A DNA stretch of 64,000 nucleotides from Paraphoma chrysanthemicola (lineage: Eukaryota; Ascomycota; Dothideomycetes; Pleosporales; Phaeosphaeriaceae), in NCBI GenBank assembly GCA_020744225.1, contig JAGMWG010000004.1, positions 1,054,001-1,118,000 of the forward strand, given 5' to 3'. The stretch's first letter is position 1. Each line of letters begins with the position of its first letter. Shown in pieces: positions 41,935 to 52,420 of the stretch. The translations under genes were made by a program, and so were the position numbers. Below the pieces are notes generated by a model. The model did not search any database. It was not told the origin of the DNA and saw nothing but the letters and a program-made list of their open reading frames with translations.

Positions 41935-42358
41935 AGGATCGGGAGCTTTGGTCCACCCTGTGTATACCAAGCCACAAAAGTTTATAATCCAAGAATTCAG
42001 TACAAACTCGATGAGTAGATGTTGCATGATTGAGCACAGAACATTGCAGCCTTCGAGTTGAGCCGCAATTTCAGTTTAGCTCACACAATCAATGATCTTC
42101 CTCACATTCACGAAAAGGCTGAGACCTTCCAAAATTGCTTGTCTGAACTTTTTGATTCATATTGATCTTGACATGGACGCCATCCCATTTCCGTTAGAAG
42201 ATCGCCCTGCCATTCCCGCCACTTCACCTCCCATCTCCATTCGCCTGTTTGGTATGGTGACTTAAGGGTACATTGGTGAGTCGCTAGCTGGAAAAGCCCC
42301 GGCAATGCAATGCTTCGTGAGACAAAGGAAGAAAGAGAACACCTCCGCTACCGCACGC
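41935..42358. other. Intergenic region
   Basis: Shared 3' space of two convergent genes; nothing else is seen. Confidence 0.6.
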
Positions 42359-43071
42359 TTATGCCTTGACGGCGTACTTTCGCTGAGGGAAGTGTGTCTG
42401 CTTCTTCTTCTGCTTCTCGGTGACGAGCGACGCCTCGTGCTTGGTGAGTCTTCGGCGGATGGCGCGGGTCTGCTTGGGTCGGAGGTCGAGAGGAGTGTAC
42501 CTGGCTTTCGTTAGAATTGCGATTCGGTGACAAGTTTCAATGCCTGACGCACTTCTTGCCCTTGTAGAAGAGCCTGAGCTGAGCCCTCTGGTTGGCGTTG
42601 ATGACGGTCAAGACCTTGGCGATACCCTTGCGAACATCATGAATGCGGGTGAGCTTGGTGTTGGAGCCTCCGGCGACCTTAGCGGTCCTGAGCGAGATCA
42701 ACTCCCTTCAATCCGTCAGTATGCCAGTTCCTCCTGTGTCTAATGTTGCTGCGACGTACGTCTTGAGGTCCGCGAGCTGACCCGCGAGGTCCTCCTTGCT
42801 CTTGTTCCACAGCTGGGCGGTCTTCTGTAGCGGTTGTGAGTACTCAATCGGGCGATGCGGACGGTGCGAGCGAGGTAGAACGTACGACTTTGGACGTAGA
42901 CTATACAAGCACGTTAGCATAAGACCTTCTCCAAAACACTGAAGCGACAAATTTGCAGCGGCAGCACTAGCAGCGAGGTGCCATTAAATGACCCCTCCTC
43001 CATGCGCGGCTGAAGAGCTGCGCAGTGCCTTTGTCGCCTTAGATCTGTAATTGGGAGTATTGACGTACCAT
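42359..43071 (-). CDS. RPL35: 60S ribosomal protein L35 (uL29)
   Basis: Component of the large cytosolic ribosomal subunit near the exit tunnel. Five exons on the minus strand, 125 aa: 43069..43071 (the ATG alone), 42886..42900 (15 nt, STSKV), 42760..42824, 42553..42705 and 42359..42500. Introns are 168, 61, 54 and 52 bp, all GT-AG, and all phases close. The joined protein starts MSTSKVKTAQLWNKSKEDLA and contains VAGGSNTKLTRIHDVRKGIA, YKGKKYTPLDLRPKQTRAIR and ends TEKQKKKQTHFPQRKYAVKA, which is unmistakable L35. The intron right after the start codon and a micro-exon make it invisible to simple ORF searches. It lies head to head with the GOS1-like gene, with about 245 bp between start codons. 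Confidence 0.96.
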
Positions 43072-43315
43072 CTTGACTGTGTGTTAGTTTGACCGGGTGG
43101 TGTGGATGGGGTCTCGCGTGTCGTCTACGGGCAACTTTCGAGGTTGGTGAATTTCGACGGGCTCTGTGGTCGGCGCGGCGACTCGCTTCCGGGCGCCGTG
43201 CTGTTAGCGTCTTGGCGCTGCGTTACGTCGGCGGCCAGGGCATGTGCGAGTGCATCATGCCAGAACTCCAAGACGCATTGTTACTGCCTCACTTTCACTC
43301 GCCCACAATTTCGAG

Positions 43316-44112
43316 ATGTCTTCGACTGGCGGTGGATGGGCGCAACTGCGCCAGCAAGCGCGCACACTCGAGCAACAAGTCAGTACCTCCGCAGTGTCCA
43401 GGCGGACTTAACGGTTGTTGGTCGCATGCTAACGAAGGGAGGCAGACAGAGACGTTGTTCCATACATACTCGCAGTTCGGTTCCACGCCAAATATACCTG
43501 CGAAACCATCCGAGGAGGAACTACGAGTAGAGACCAGGCTTAACGAAATCCTTGAACAGGTACTTTCATGTGCTCCGCTTGCATGTGCTGCGCTAACTTA
43601 GACAATAGAGAGAAGGCCTAGTCGGCCAGCTTTCACGGCTCTTGGACTCTGAGTCAACACATGGCTCTTCGGCTGTGAAGCAGAATAATTTGGCCCGACA
43701 TCGTGAAGTACTATCAGACCACCGTCGCGAACTTGCTCGGCTGAAGTCGACCATCACCGATGCACGCAACCGAGCAAACTTACTGTCGAACGTCCGGTCA
43801 GACATCGACGCCTACCGGTCGTCAAATCCTGGACAAGCAGAGGCAGACTACATGCTGGACGAGCGGCGGCGCATCGACAATTCACACAATATTGCGGACT
43901 CTGTGTTAAGCCAGGCATACGCAGTAAACGAGAACTTTGGAATACAACGAGAGACGTTGGCGAACATCAACAGGAGGATAGTAGGTGCAGCAAGTCAGGT
44001 ACCCGGAATCAACAGCTTGATCGGCAGGATTGGGTCGAAGAAGAGACGTGACGGAATCATATTGGGTGCCTTCATTGCGTTCTGCTTCCTTATGCTTTTG
44101 TGGTTCAGGTGA
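43316..44112 (+). CDS. GOS1: Golgi SNARE Gos1 (GOSR1/GS28 type)
   Basis: Qb-SNARE of the early Golgi, acting in ER-Golgi and intra-Golgi vesicle fusion. Exons 43316..43378, 43446..43559 and 43609..44112 (226 aa, near the 223 of yeast Gos1), introns 67 and 49 bp. Family signatures: MSSTGGGWAQLRQQARTLEQ, TETLFHTYSQF, a helical N-terminal region ending ILEQREGLVGQL, the SNARE motif (about residues 140-200, with LSQAYAVNENFGIQRETLAN and INRRI) and one C-terminal anchor (GIILGAFIAFCFLMLLWFR). Tail-anchored in the Golgi membrane. Adjacent and divergent to RPL35. Confidence 0.95.
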
Positions 44113-44252
44113 TCATGGCAAGCATCACTGGATTTGACTCGGCGTTTGAGCGGGCAGGATATCCTCGTGGCATTGTTTCATCATGACTTCGTGTGACGTT
44201 TCGAACCGGGTATACACGTATGTACAACTATATTACACCTCCATTAATGGCT

Positions 44253-45203
44253 TCAAGTCGCCTCCGCTACCAGCTTTCCCACACCTCGATTAAGGTCATC
44301 CATCTCGCTGCCTTCCGCATTACCACTGCCTGCCCATCTGATCTTACAGTCTTGATCCAGCACGTACACATATCCGACTCTTCCGTTCAGCAAACCGATA
44401 GTCTCCCGGATCTTCTCACTCACACCCTTCTTGACGACAAAGTACTTTCCCCAGTCTTCCTTGGCTTTCGAAGCACGCAACCTCCACTGAAACAGTGCGA
44501 TAATCGCTGCCTTGATAGAATTTTCCTCAATGTTTATATCCACCATTTGTACAGCATGCGGACTTTGCTCCAGCAATTGATGCAGCGCAGTGTTCACTTT
44601 CTTTCCCGTGAACGTCTGCACCTGCGCCTCGCCCCACTGACTGCTATACACATTCACCACCGAGACCATTCCCTTCAATACGTTCGTGGTATCCGCGCCC
44701 TTTTGCGCTAGACTATCTCCATGGAAATTTGGAAAATAAAGCGCCGAGTCTTTTCTAAATATCCGGGGATTCGCCATGAACGTCTTGCCAGACCTGTATT
44801 TTCGAATGTTCTTGAAGTCGCGGAAATAACTCGATCCCCATTTTTCAACGAGATCTTTGCGCTTTTCTAAGTTTCGCTGCGCCATTGTCATGCCCGAATA
44901 GTCTTTCTTGACTTTCTGGTTGCCTGTGTTCTCGCCGGGTTGGGGTGGATCGCGGAAACCGATCGGGCGACCGAGAGGTTTGGGAATGAATATGTCTTCA
45001 TCTTTGGGTTCGGGCGGGGGCGTAGGTTCGGTGGTTTTGAGCTCAGGAACTGGGCGGTATAAAATGCGGGCGGATGTGAAGCTGCGAGTGGATGTTCGTT
45101 TTATGATTGTTCGGCTTAGCGACGGGGTGTGGCAGCCAAAGCATGCCGCGGATGCATCGAGCAGCGTACGCCGTAGTGGCGCTACTATCCTAGGCTGTAG
45201 CAT
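44253..45203 (-). CDS. ATP10: Mitochondrial ATPase assembly factor Atp10
   Basis: 316 aa from ATG 45203; the frame is open further upstream but without ATG. Atp10 chaperones Atp6 during assembly of the Fo sector of ATP synthase on the inner mitochondrial membrane. The N-terminus (MLQPRIVAPLRRTLLDASAA) is a mitochondrial presequence, followed by an Arg/Ser-rich stretch, a Pro-rich linker (PTPPPEPKDEDIFIPKPLGR), a charged helix (AQRNLEKRKDLVEKWGSSYF), and the conserved Atp10 core: ALYFPNFHGDSL, VVNVYSSQWGEAQVQTF, GRVGYVYVLDQDCKIRWAGS. Length and motif order fit the family. It shares about 400 bp of upstream sequence with the divergent DNA polymerase gene. Confidence 0.93.
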   Translation of the reverse strand: MLQPRIVAPLRRTLLDASAACFGCHTPSLSRTIIKRTSTRSFTSARILYRPVPELKTTEPTPPPEPKDEDIFIPKPLGRPIGFRDPPQPGENTGNQKVKKDYSGMTMAQRNLEKRKDLVEKWGSSYFRDFKNIRKYRSGKTFMANPRIFRKDSALYFPNFHGDSLAQKGADTTNVLKGMVSVVNVYSSQWGEAQVQTFTGKKVNTALHQLLEQSPHAVQMVDINIEENSIKAAIIALFQWRLRASKAKEDWGKYFVVKKGVSEKIRETIGLLNGRVGYVYVLDQDCKIRWAGSGNAEGSEMDDLNRGVGKLVAEAT

Positions 45204-45600
45204 AGTTGTGTGTGGTGTTGTGAACTTGGTTTCCAAGAGCTCACTCGGCGGTGAAAGTGCATGTGAGCTGTCGGGAGCTAGCACCAAAGCGGCTAAAGTG
45301 GTTGAGAGCCGCACGTGCTTTCGCGTCAGCCGATAGTCTTTGACGCGCTGCTGCCTCGGTCGCGTCCCACAAAACTCTCACACCAAGCATTGCTGGCTGA
45401 GACCTCATCTACGGTGCATCTCACTAACGCAGTATAAATGGACGATCAATTGCCCACATCGGTTTGCGCTCACTCGTCCTGGACCTTGGAGCCTTCTTGA
45501 TTCCCTTTCTGATACTTTCAAACCCACGAGCGCACTTTTTTGGGTCGACTTGTATATTTATGGAATACCTTAGACACAATAAGATAGCCCCATTCGATTT
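45204..45600. promoter_or_regulatory. Divergent promoter of ATP10 and X-family polymerase genes
   Basis: 397 bp separate the two start codons. No regulatory element can be named with confidence; the call rests only on the head-to-head layout. Confidence 0.45.
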
Positions 45601-48013
45601 ATGGAAGTCTCGAATTCATCGCGCAGCATGTCGCGTGAAGACCTTGCAGCCAAAGAGGCCTACTTTGAGCAGCAAGCATTGTTGGACTTATCCGATGACG
45701 AACGAGACTTTGCAGAAACGGGTAACACTGTAATTGATCGCGCGCTCGAGGATTCGAAAACAATGCCGCCACCCAATCTGGAAAGACAACGAAGTAGTTT
45801 TTTGGGCCCAACACCAAAAGAGCGACAGGCGGAGTTCGAGGCGCATGCCACAAAACAACGACCTGAAAAGCGCGGATCTGGCCATAAGTTGGTTCGGTCG
45901 TCAACGGCACCCGAGCCCGAGGTCACGAAAAGTTTCCCAGTCGCTAAGCCACGGAACGCTCAGAAGACTGGTGGTGGCAGCGGCAACAAGTTGAAGAGAA
46001 TCGTCTCGCTTCCAAACATAGCGGACACCAATCAGGCTCCATTCTACAAACAGATGGGAGCTATCCCTCGCGAGCTGAAGAATGGAAAGAATGTCAAGCC
46101 TGCGGACAATATTAAGCTGGAACCTGAGCATAAACAAATCTTTAAGGGTAAGATCATTTACTTCTATCCCAACGACGATATCAGCATGGTACGCCGAACA
46201 CGCATACACAAGATCATTCAGCTTGGGGCAGCTTGGGTTAACAGATGGCGGGACGACATCACGCACATTATGCTCGACGACATTACCTATACATATAGTC
46301 AGCTGCTGCGACACCTGAATCGCGCAGGTCTTTCTGTAAGTTCTATCTTCTCTGCTGGACTGTAGAGATTCTGACGGCGTTCAGAGAAAGCTTGTCCTGA
46401 TCAAATTCGACCCTTATGTACCGCAATGCATAGAATTCGGCACCCTCCTCGAGCCGAGCGCACAGCGCTTTGCCATCAAAGGAGCACCACAACGAACCCC
46501 TGCAAGCCTTGCTGCGGACTCATCTCAATCCTCGGATCCATCTCAGACTTCGCTCAAGATCAAACCTTCGAGACGGCGGCTAGCTGCTCAAGGATCGCCG
46601 AAGACCGATTCGCAACCAACGGAAGCGAGCCTGCCATTCGAACAGCGGCCGACAGCGGTTCCTTCGCACGCGTTCGATGACATAGTAAAGGATAGCTTTA
46701 TAGCGCCTTCTTCTGGCGCTGCGGAAGAGACAAACGACCCAGTCACAGGATTGAGTCGTTTCGGCGATGCTCTCTCGGCCGCGATCAAAGAAACCATGGC
46801 TCTTGCGCATCTCCCACTTGACGATGACGATGACGGAGACTCTCGTCCTCCTACTCCACCCGACGAGGAAGACGATGGTACCGACGAAGAGCCTGAGCTC
46901 GTGCCCAAGCCAACAAAAAAGTTCAACTTTGTCTCCAAGGCGTCAGCTCTTCGCGATAAGAGTTTGAATCTCAATACGTTCCAATGTATGGATCCTAGCA
47001 GTGGTGGCTACTCCGGGCAGAATCCAAATGCCCGCACGATTCAGATATTGGAGGAAATGTGCAAGCACTATGATCAGATGCAAGACCACTGGCGCACTCT
47101 TGCATACAGAAAAGGCATTACTACACTAAAGAAGCAAACCAAAAAGATCACAACAGCCAAGCAAGCCGCCGCTCTGCCTTTCATCGGGCAGCGTCTCGCG
47201 GACAAGATCGAAGAGATCGTCCTCACCGACCGTCTTCGAAAGCTCGACAATACCCGCGACGACCCTCTCGATGCCATTCTCCGCCTCTTTCTCGGAGTTT
47301 ATGGCGCCGGCCTCGTCCAAGCCAACAAATGGATTCAAGCCGGGCACCGCACGCTCTCCGACCTACAAAAGTGCGCCAAATTGACCGACAGCCACAAGAT
47401 CGGCATCGAGCACTACGCCGACTTCAACGCGCGTATTCCCCGCACGGAAGTCGAAGCCCATGGTGCATTTGTCAAACAAGCGCTTGCAAAAATCGACCCC
47501 AAGTTCGAAGCCACGATCATGGGCAGTTATCGGCGCGGCGCAAAAGATTCAGGCGATATAGACATGATACTCACATGTCCCGGCTCATCTCAGGCAACCT
47601 TGCGTACAGTTATTTTCGACTCTCTGGTCCCTCAACTCTTCAAAGCAAGTTTCCTCAAAGCCTCACTCGCAACTTCGCGCTCCAATGACCCCTCTGGAAC
47701 CAAATGGCACGGCGCATCGTGCCTGCCCAACTCGTCGATCTGGCGGCGCATGGACTTTCTCCTCGTGCCGGAGGAGGAAATGGGTGCCGCACTGATTTAC
47801 TTTACGGGCAACGATATTTTCAATAGGAGTATGCGGCTGTTGGCGAGGAAGAAGGGGATGCGGTTGAATCAGCGCGGATTGTATAGGGATGTGAAGAGGG
47901 GTAAGAGAGGAGAGAAGCTCAACGAGGGGGTTCTGGTGGAAGGGAGGCGGGAAAGGGTTATTTTTGAACTGCTGGGTGTGCCGTGGAGGGAGCCGCATGA
48001 GCGGATATGTTAG
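45601..48013 (+). CDS. X-family DNA polymerase (Pol lambda / Pol4 type) with BRCT domain
   Basis: Repair polymerase for gap filling in base excision and end joining. Exons 45601..46335 and 46385..48013 (787 aa), 49-bp intron. Domains in order: disordered N-terminus, a BRCT domain from about residue 178 (IFKGKIIYFYPNDD..ITHIMLDD), a Ser/Pro and acidic linker (DDDDDGDSRPPTPPDEEDDG), the 8-kDa lyase domain (about 420-480, NARTIQILEEMCKHYDQMQD, with helix-hairpin-helix PFIGQRLADKIEEI), fingers/palm with a second hairpin (YGAGLVQANKWIQAG) and the nucleotidyl-transferase site GDIDMIL (D636, D638) plus D702 in RRMDFLLV. All three metal-binding Asp are present. The C-terminus NQRGLYRD..RERVIFELLGVPWREP is typical of Pol beta/lambda. 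An N-terminal extension beyond yeast Pol4 is normal in filamentous fungi. Confidence 0.95.
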
Positions 48014-48311
48014 GCGTCAGGCGAAGGTGCCGAAACGATGCACGATGAAGGCGATCTTTGTACATCTTGCATCGGCTCAAGGACGTTATTTGAGTGCTGG
48101 GCGTTGAGGTAGTTGTGTAAGAGTATGTGATTACCAGACGCTGGTGAAGGGGTTCCATGCCTGGCGATCGAGGCTCAAGATCGGTCTTGCAATATGTGAC
48201 GATGTTATCGATACTCAACAGGTGTCTTAGGCGATAGAGATCCTCTGCGTCCATATACTCTTGACGAAGTGGGTGGAGGAAATTCTCGGACAATCTTTCG
48301 CCTCCGATTTC

Positions 48312-48776
48312 TTAAGCGTGATACTTCAAACAGGGCAGTGTAAAGTGAGTTTCCAAAGCAAGTCTGACAATGTCCAAGGAGGTGACTGTCGTGCCGAAAG
48401 GCTGAGGACCAGGTGGTTGAGGGTCGGGATTTTCTTTGTCGTGATAGATAGAAAGGCCTAGGGGGCCGCCGTTGTTCAAGTCTATCACCTTAGGTCGACC
48501 GCCTTTCCAGCAGATGCAGTCTGGGAGGTGATTGTCGCGGTCCTTGCAGTAAGCCCACAGCAAAGGAAGCTTTATTGATTGGGCTGGTTGCATGAAAAAC
48601 GGTGTTTCAGCTGCGGTGCTGAATGAGTCTCCGCATTGTCTCCTCTCACTACGAGCCCGGCCATCGCCTTCGAATTCCGTCGACGCTGAGAAACCAGCTG
48701 AGAACTCACTGTGGCTTGTGGTGAATTCCCGATTTTCCTTCAAGGATTTGTTTGGTTTGAACCGAAATGCCAGCTA
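48312..48776 (-). CDS. Hypothetical protein, 3' exon
   Basis: An open stretch of about 154 codons, ending at TGA/TAA near 48312, whose composition looks coding (NKSLKENREFTTSHSEFSAG; CWKGGRPKVIDLNNGGPLGL; NPDPQPPGPQPFG). The frame has no ATG at its 5' end, but the string ACTACCACTAG just upstream, around 48777, would serve as an intron acceptor, so I read this as a terminal exon whose first exon was not found. No family is recognised. A nearby minus-strand ORF (47958-48293) may be unrelated. Confidence 0.35.
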
Positions 48777-49287
48777 GTGGTAGTGTCTTAGTGGGCTAGC
48801 CAGGGTACTCTGTGTGGGCGCTTGCGACTCCGTATTCGAGACTAGGATAGCGAGGGCAGACTTGGTGATTTTTCCACAATTGTAGACCAGGTGACTTTCG
48901 CCATATATGAGCCCGAGGTAGATGTATGACAATTTAGGTCTTGAGCATAACCACAGCAAATAGATTCTTTCATGGGACGTGTGTCTCGTGCAGTAACATG
49001 AACGATAACAACACGACCACGATCGTTGCCCCATTGATTGAAGTGTAACCCGATTTGACAGGGCCGTCTCGCAGAACACTTAATTTGGGTCAAGTGCCAC
49101 CGAGACTCGTCAACAACCACAGCATCGCATATCGAGCCAAGCTACTTTCTCTAGCTCGGCCCGTCCATACAATGGATCGTCCCCTTCCAAACACTCACAT
49201 CTCGACCTTGCGGTTATATATACACGAAAACAAATCTTGGAGCTCGGGTAGCCAACAGAAAGCAACCAAAAGCACCACTCAGGGAAC
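48777..49287. other. Intergenic region
   Basis: No supported gene, although the missing first exon of the hypothetical gene should lie here. Confidence 0.4.
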
Positions 49288-50505
49288 TTACCACCTCTTA
49301 CCCTCTTCACTGAAATCCTTGCCCTGCCTCTCCCGCTCTAGTCTAGCATCGAACTCCTGCTGCGCCTGTTCTCGCTCCCTTTTGCGATCTTCATCACCCG
49401 CAACAAAGGTGTATGAATCGCCCAGTGTTGAGCCTTCTCGTTGTTCTTTACGCTCAGGCTCTCGACGGGACGGCTGTGGTGGCCGCTGGCCAGGAATTGG
49501 CGCTCCGCCACGACGTAGTCGGTCCCAAGTTGACTCGCCGGGTCGTGACTGTTGCTCAGCCTGTGAATTTGAGTTTACTTCATCTTGGAACATGCCGCCG
49601 GTAGGAGATGCGTCGTCGTCGAATGGTGATGAGTCCGAAGGAGGGGTCCGTGTAGGCGATGGTCGCGCCCGCTGCGGCGCTTGCGACGAAAAGCCGTCCC
49701 AAGACCCTTGTGAAGATGGTTGAGTCCCCCACGGTTCGTTCCCAGCAGTCGGACTTGAGTCGTCCTCCTCAGCCTGTGCTTCCGCTTGCTTGCCCCACCG
49801 CGCCTGTGGTGCGGGGCCCATGCCACCACGATCCTTGGTTTGTCTCTCAAGTTCCCTCCTCCGATCCTGGATGTCCCGTCCTTGCGCTGCTGTACGGGTC
49901 TGGTCCACTGCAGCAGCCGCCTTTAGCTCCGTACCAAACTGCTCCAGCTTTGGGTCTTTGGATGTGTTCACGGCGGCAAGTGGTTGGGCAATTAGCTGTC
50001 CGATGATCTGGCCCATCTGCCCGGCCACGACAACATAGAGTGAAAACCGCCATGTATGTCTTGCGAACTGCGCCATGGGGCCTTTTATAGGGCCAAATTT
50101 GGTCCGATCAATGTCCTCGATCTTGGGCTGGTAGAACGGGTAGCGCATTTTGTCCATTGTAGCGTAGGCCCTGTACGCGCCCATTGAAGCACCTGCAGCT
50201 GCATAGTAGCTCTTCGTCTGCTCAAGCTGATATATATGAAAGGCAAGTGCTTGCGCTTCCTGCGAGTTCAGTTGACGTCCAATCTTCTTCTCCGCGAACT
50301 TGATCGTCGTCTCGGTTTTGAAGCGTACGGCGCGTTCCGAAAAGCCCATAAACGTCCCAATTATGGGCAACGGCTTTGGGAGATTGCCCGAGTCGAACCG
50401 CGTGCCCGAGGGGGAGGATGGAGACGCATAGGGATCGGTTTGGTCGGGATATGGATTGTCGTTGAAGCTGTCTGGAGCTGACCCGTTCACGTCCTGGAGC
50501 ACCAT
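49288..50505 (-). CDS. Conserved fungal membrane protein of unknown function
   Basis: 405 aa, ATG at 50505. The N-terminal half is well ordered (LPKPLPIIGTFMGFSERAVR; LNSQEAQALAFHIYQLEQTK; SYYAAAGASMGAYRAYATMD) with one clear membrane segment at about 154-175 (FSLYVVVAGQMGQIIGQLIA). The C-terminal half is disordered, Gln/Ser/Pro-rich and ends in a charged helix (DEDRKREREQAQQEFDARLE). I recognise the type from other ascomycete genomes, where it is sometimes labelled as a glucanase without basis; there is no glycosidase motif here. A location in mitochondrial or ER membrane is guesswork. A GTAAGT at the stop codon could be a donor for a further exon. Confidence 0.82.
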   Translation of the reverse strand: MVLQDVNGSAPDSFNDNPYPDQTDPYASPSSPSGTRFDSGNLPKPLPIIGTFMGFSERAVRFKTETTIKFAEKKIGRQLNSQEAQALAFHIYQLEQTKSYYAAAGASMGAYRAYATMDKMRYPFYQPKIEDIDRTKFGPIKGPMAQFARHTWRFSLYVVVAGQMGQIIGQLIAQPLAAVNTSKDPKLEQFGTELKAAAAVDQTRTAAQGRDIQDRRRELERQTKDRGGMGPAPQARWGKQAEAQAEEDDSSPTAGNEPWGTQPSSQGSWDGFSSQAPQRARPSPTRTPPSDSSPFDDDASPTGGMFQDEVNSNSQAEQQSRPGESTWDRLRRGGAPIPGQRPPQPSRREPERKEQREGSTLGDSYTFVAGDEDRKREREQAQQEFDARLERERQGKDFSEEGKRW

Positions 50506-51250
50506 GATGGCAATGCTTGATAGCCGTTGAGCTGTTCAGGCGTGCCTGTTAGAAATGATCAATGCCGAGTAAGGTGTGGAAGCTCGATGGATGGTGAGGT
50601 GATCAACAGCAACCGATGACGGCATGAAACGGATCAACCGACAGGTCCAAGCTCCCTTCCCGCCGCAATCCCCAGACTGGTCTAGACGCGGTGGAACATC
50701 ACGTTCACCAGCATTGGCATAAAGTGGTCATCGCTCGATACCGCATGCTTGTGCTCTTCCCAAATGAGGCGATGAAGCGCAAATCAACAGAATCAGTATG
50801 TCTATTCCGAGGGCTCCATGACCCAGCGATATGTGCGCCTCCGTAGAAGCTCGCGTTATAATACAACGAAGCAATGAAGTGAACTATGAAAGCCCCAATC
50901 AGGCTCAAAGCGCAGCCCAGAAAATGCTCGAAACAGGCCCGCATGCCCCAAGGCAGATAACAATGGTAGGAAACTCTTCGACTCCAATGCTTACATGGGA
51001 ATGGCGATCGCATAAGCCTGTATCCCAATGCAAACAACATCCTCAACCGTGATTATAGCGGGTCGACTACGCGACCCGTAGATCCAGAAGGACCAGAGGT
51101 CACATGTTCGCAGTCTAAAGCTCGCATCCGATCTCCAGTCCTGCTGCTATTCACCGACCCCGAGACCCCAACAGGACTTTCTGTAAGTAATTGGCAAAAG
51201 CAACACCTATAGCCTGCCCACACAGACAGTTAGCGCATCTGCGAGAACAT
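50506..51250. other. Intergenic region
   Basis: 745 bp between the 5' end of the unknown membrane protein gene and the 3' end of the ubiquitin-fold gene. No supported gene. Confidence 0.5.
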
Positions 51251-52420
51251 TTACAGTATAACGCAACGGCAACCGGCGGTGGGCTCGTCTTCTCCATCTC
51301 TTCTGTTTGCGCCTTTACCGGTCTTTGCATCTTCCTCGTCCACTACCTCCTGGGGCTTCACCGTCATATGGACCACGTTAGGGTTCTCGGTTTGAAATCG
51401 GCAATCTGTCTCGCGTTAGTATCTAGTCCCGTAGCATTTGCAGAGTCCTGTGGTATGTAGTTGATCTGCCATGAAATAGCCGATCCGCCAATTGCTGCAC
51501 TGCGCCCAGCGATCGGACAAGCCATGCCAAGAGGTGGAGAGAGTCGAGATCTTTGGACATACCTTTTAGTGGTGACTTGTCATCCAACATGCGGCCGAAG
51601 TGAATCAGTCGTATCGAGCTCGGTGATGTGGGCCGAGGTTCCCATTCTGTGCTAGTCGTCAGCCGTGTTCAAGTGAAGTCACATGCGCGTTGTGGCTGTG
51701 TGCGAGGACGGGAGACACATCGCCTTGCAAGGAATTCGGCTGACGAGAGATGATGGTCTTGTGTGTATGTGCTGAGGAGCAGAACGCAAAGCGCTGGCGT
51801 GTGGGCTTACAGGCCGTACACAGTGGCGAGCGCAGCCACAACCTCGCAATGGTGCAATAAAAGAGATTGTCCGCGCAAAACGTACCTTCCCGCCAATCTC
51901 GCCATATCAATTCTTTCAGGGTGTATACACTGATGTTGTATGGGTCCATACCCTCTACTACAACAGACCGCTTCTTGAGGTATTTCTCATCGATCTTGTA
52001 CGGGTGGCGTGCACCAGTTGTGAGAAGCAGCATGATCACGACAACCGGCCCGTTCGTGTTATCGGGGTTCGCTGCAGGCGTATCTGTGGACGGTCCAATT
52101 GCTTCTGTCTCTGCGCGAGTGAGGGCGGCCGGAGGGGCGAGCTTCGCTGTTGATGCATCGACAGGCGATGTGCTTGAGGCTGTGATGGCTTCGGTTGTGG
52201 GTGGTGCTGCATTCTCTGCTGCAGCGGAAGTTGTGGGCGCGGAATCTTGTACGGTGGTCGTGGTCGTCGCTGGTGCCGTGACGGCGGGCGGTAACGTCTT
52301 CATCTCCACTGGGCTTGACGATAACGCTTCCTGTGCATTCTCTGCCCTCGAACCCGCAGCGGCCTGCTGTGGACTGCTCTGCGCTGCGCTGGTCGGCTGC
52401 TCTGCGCCGGCGGAAGCCAT
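51251..52420 (-). CDS. Membrane-anchored ubiquitin-fold protein (UBL3/MUB type) with CAAX end
   Basis: Three exons on the minus strand: 51886..52420, 51563..51646 and 51251..51405 (257 aa); introns 239 and 157 bp (GTACGT..GCACAG, GTATGT..GAGACAG), phases closing. Residues 1-120 are low-complexity Ala/Ser/Thr/Pro. The ubiquitin-like fold follows: LLLTTGARHPYKIDEKYLKK, YTLKELIWRDWREEWEPRPT, SPSSIRLIHFGRMLDDKSPL, NVVHMTVKPQEVVDEEDAK. The protein ends GCRCVIL, a CAAX box (C254-V-I-L) for prenylation, the same closing tetrapeptide as animal UBL3. It lacks the Gly-Gly end of conjugated modifiers, so it is a lipid-anchored regulator rather than a tag. UBL3/MUB proteins tether ubiquitin E2 enzymes or sort cargo at membranes. 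Unspliced reading would hide both the fold's second half and the CAAX box. Confidence 0.93.

Noticed and set aside
49288..50505. Glucanase annotation for the 405-aa membrane protein
   Set aside because: No glycoside-hydrolase catalytic motif or secretion signal is visible; such labels on similar proteins appear to be propagated errors.
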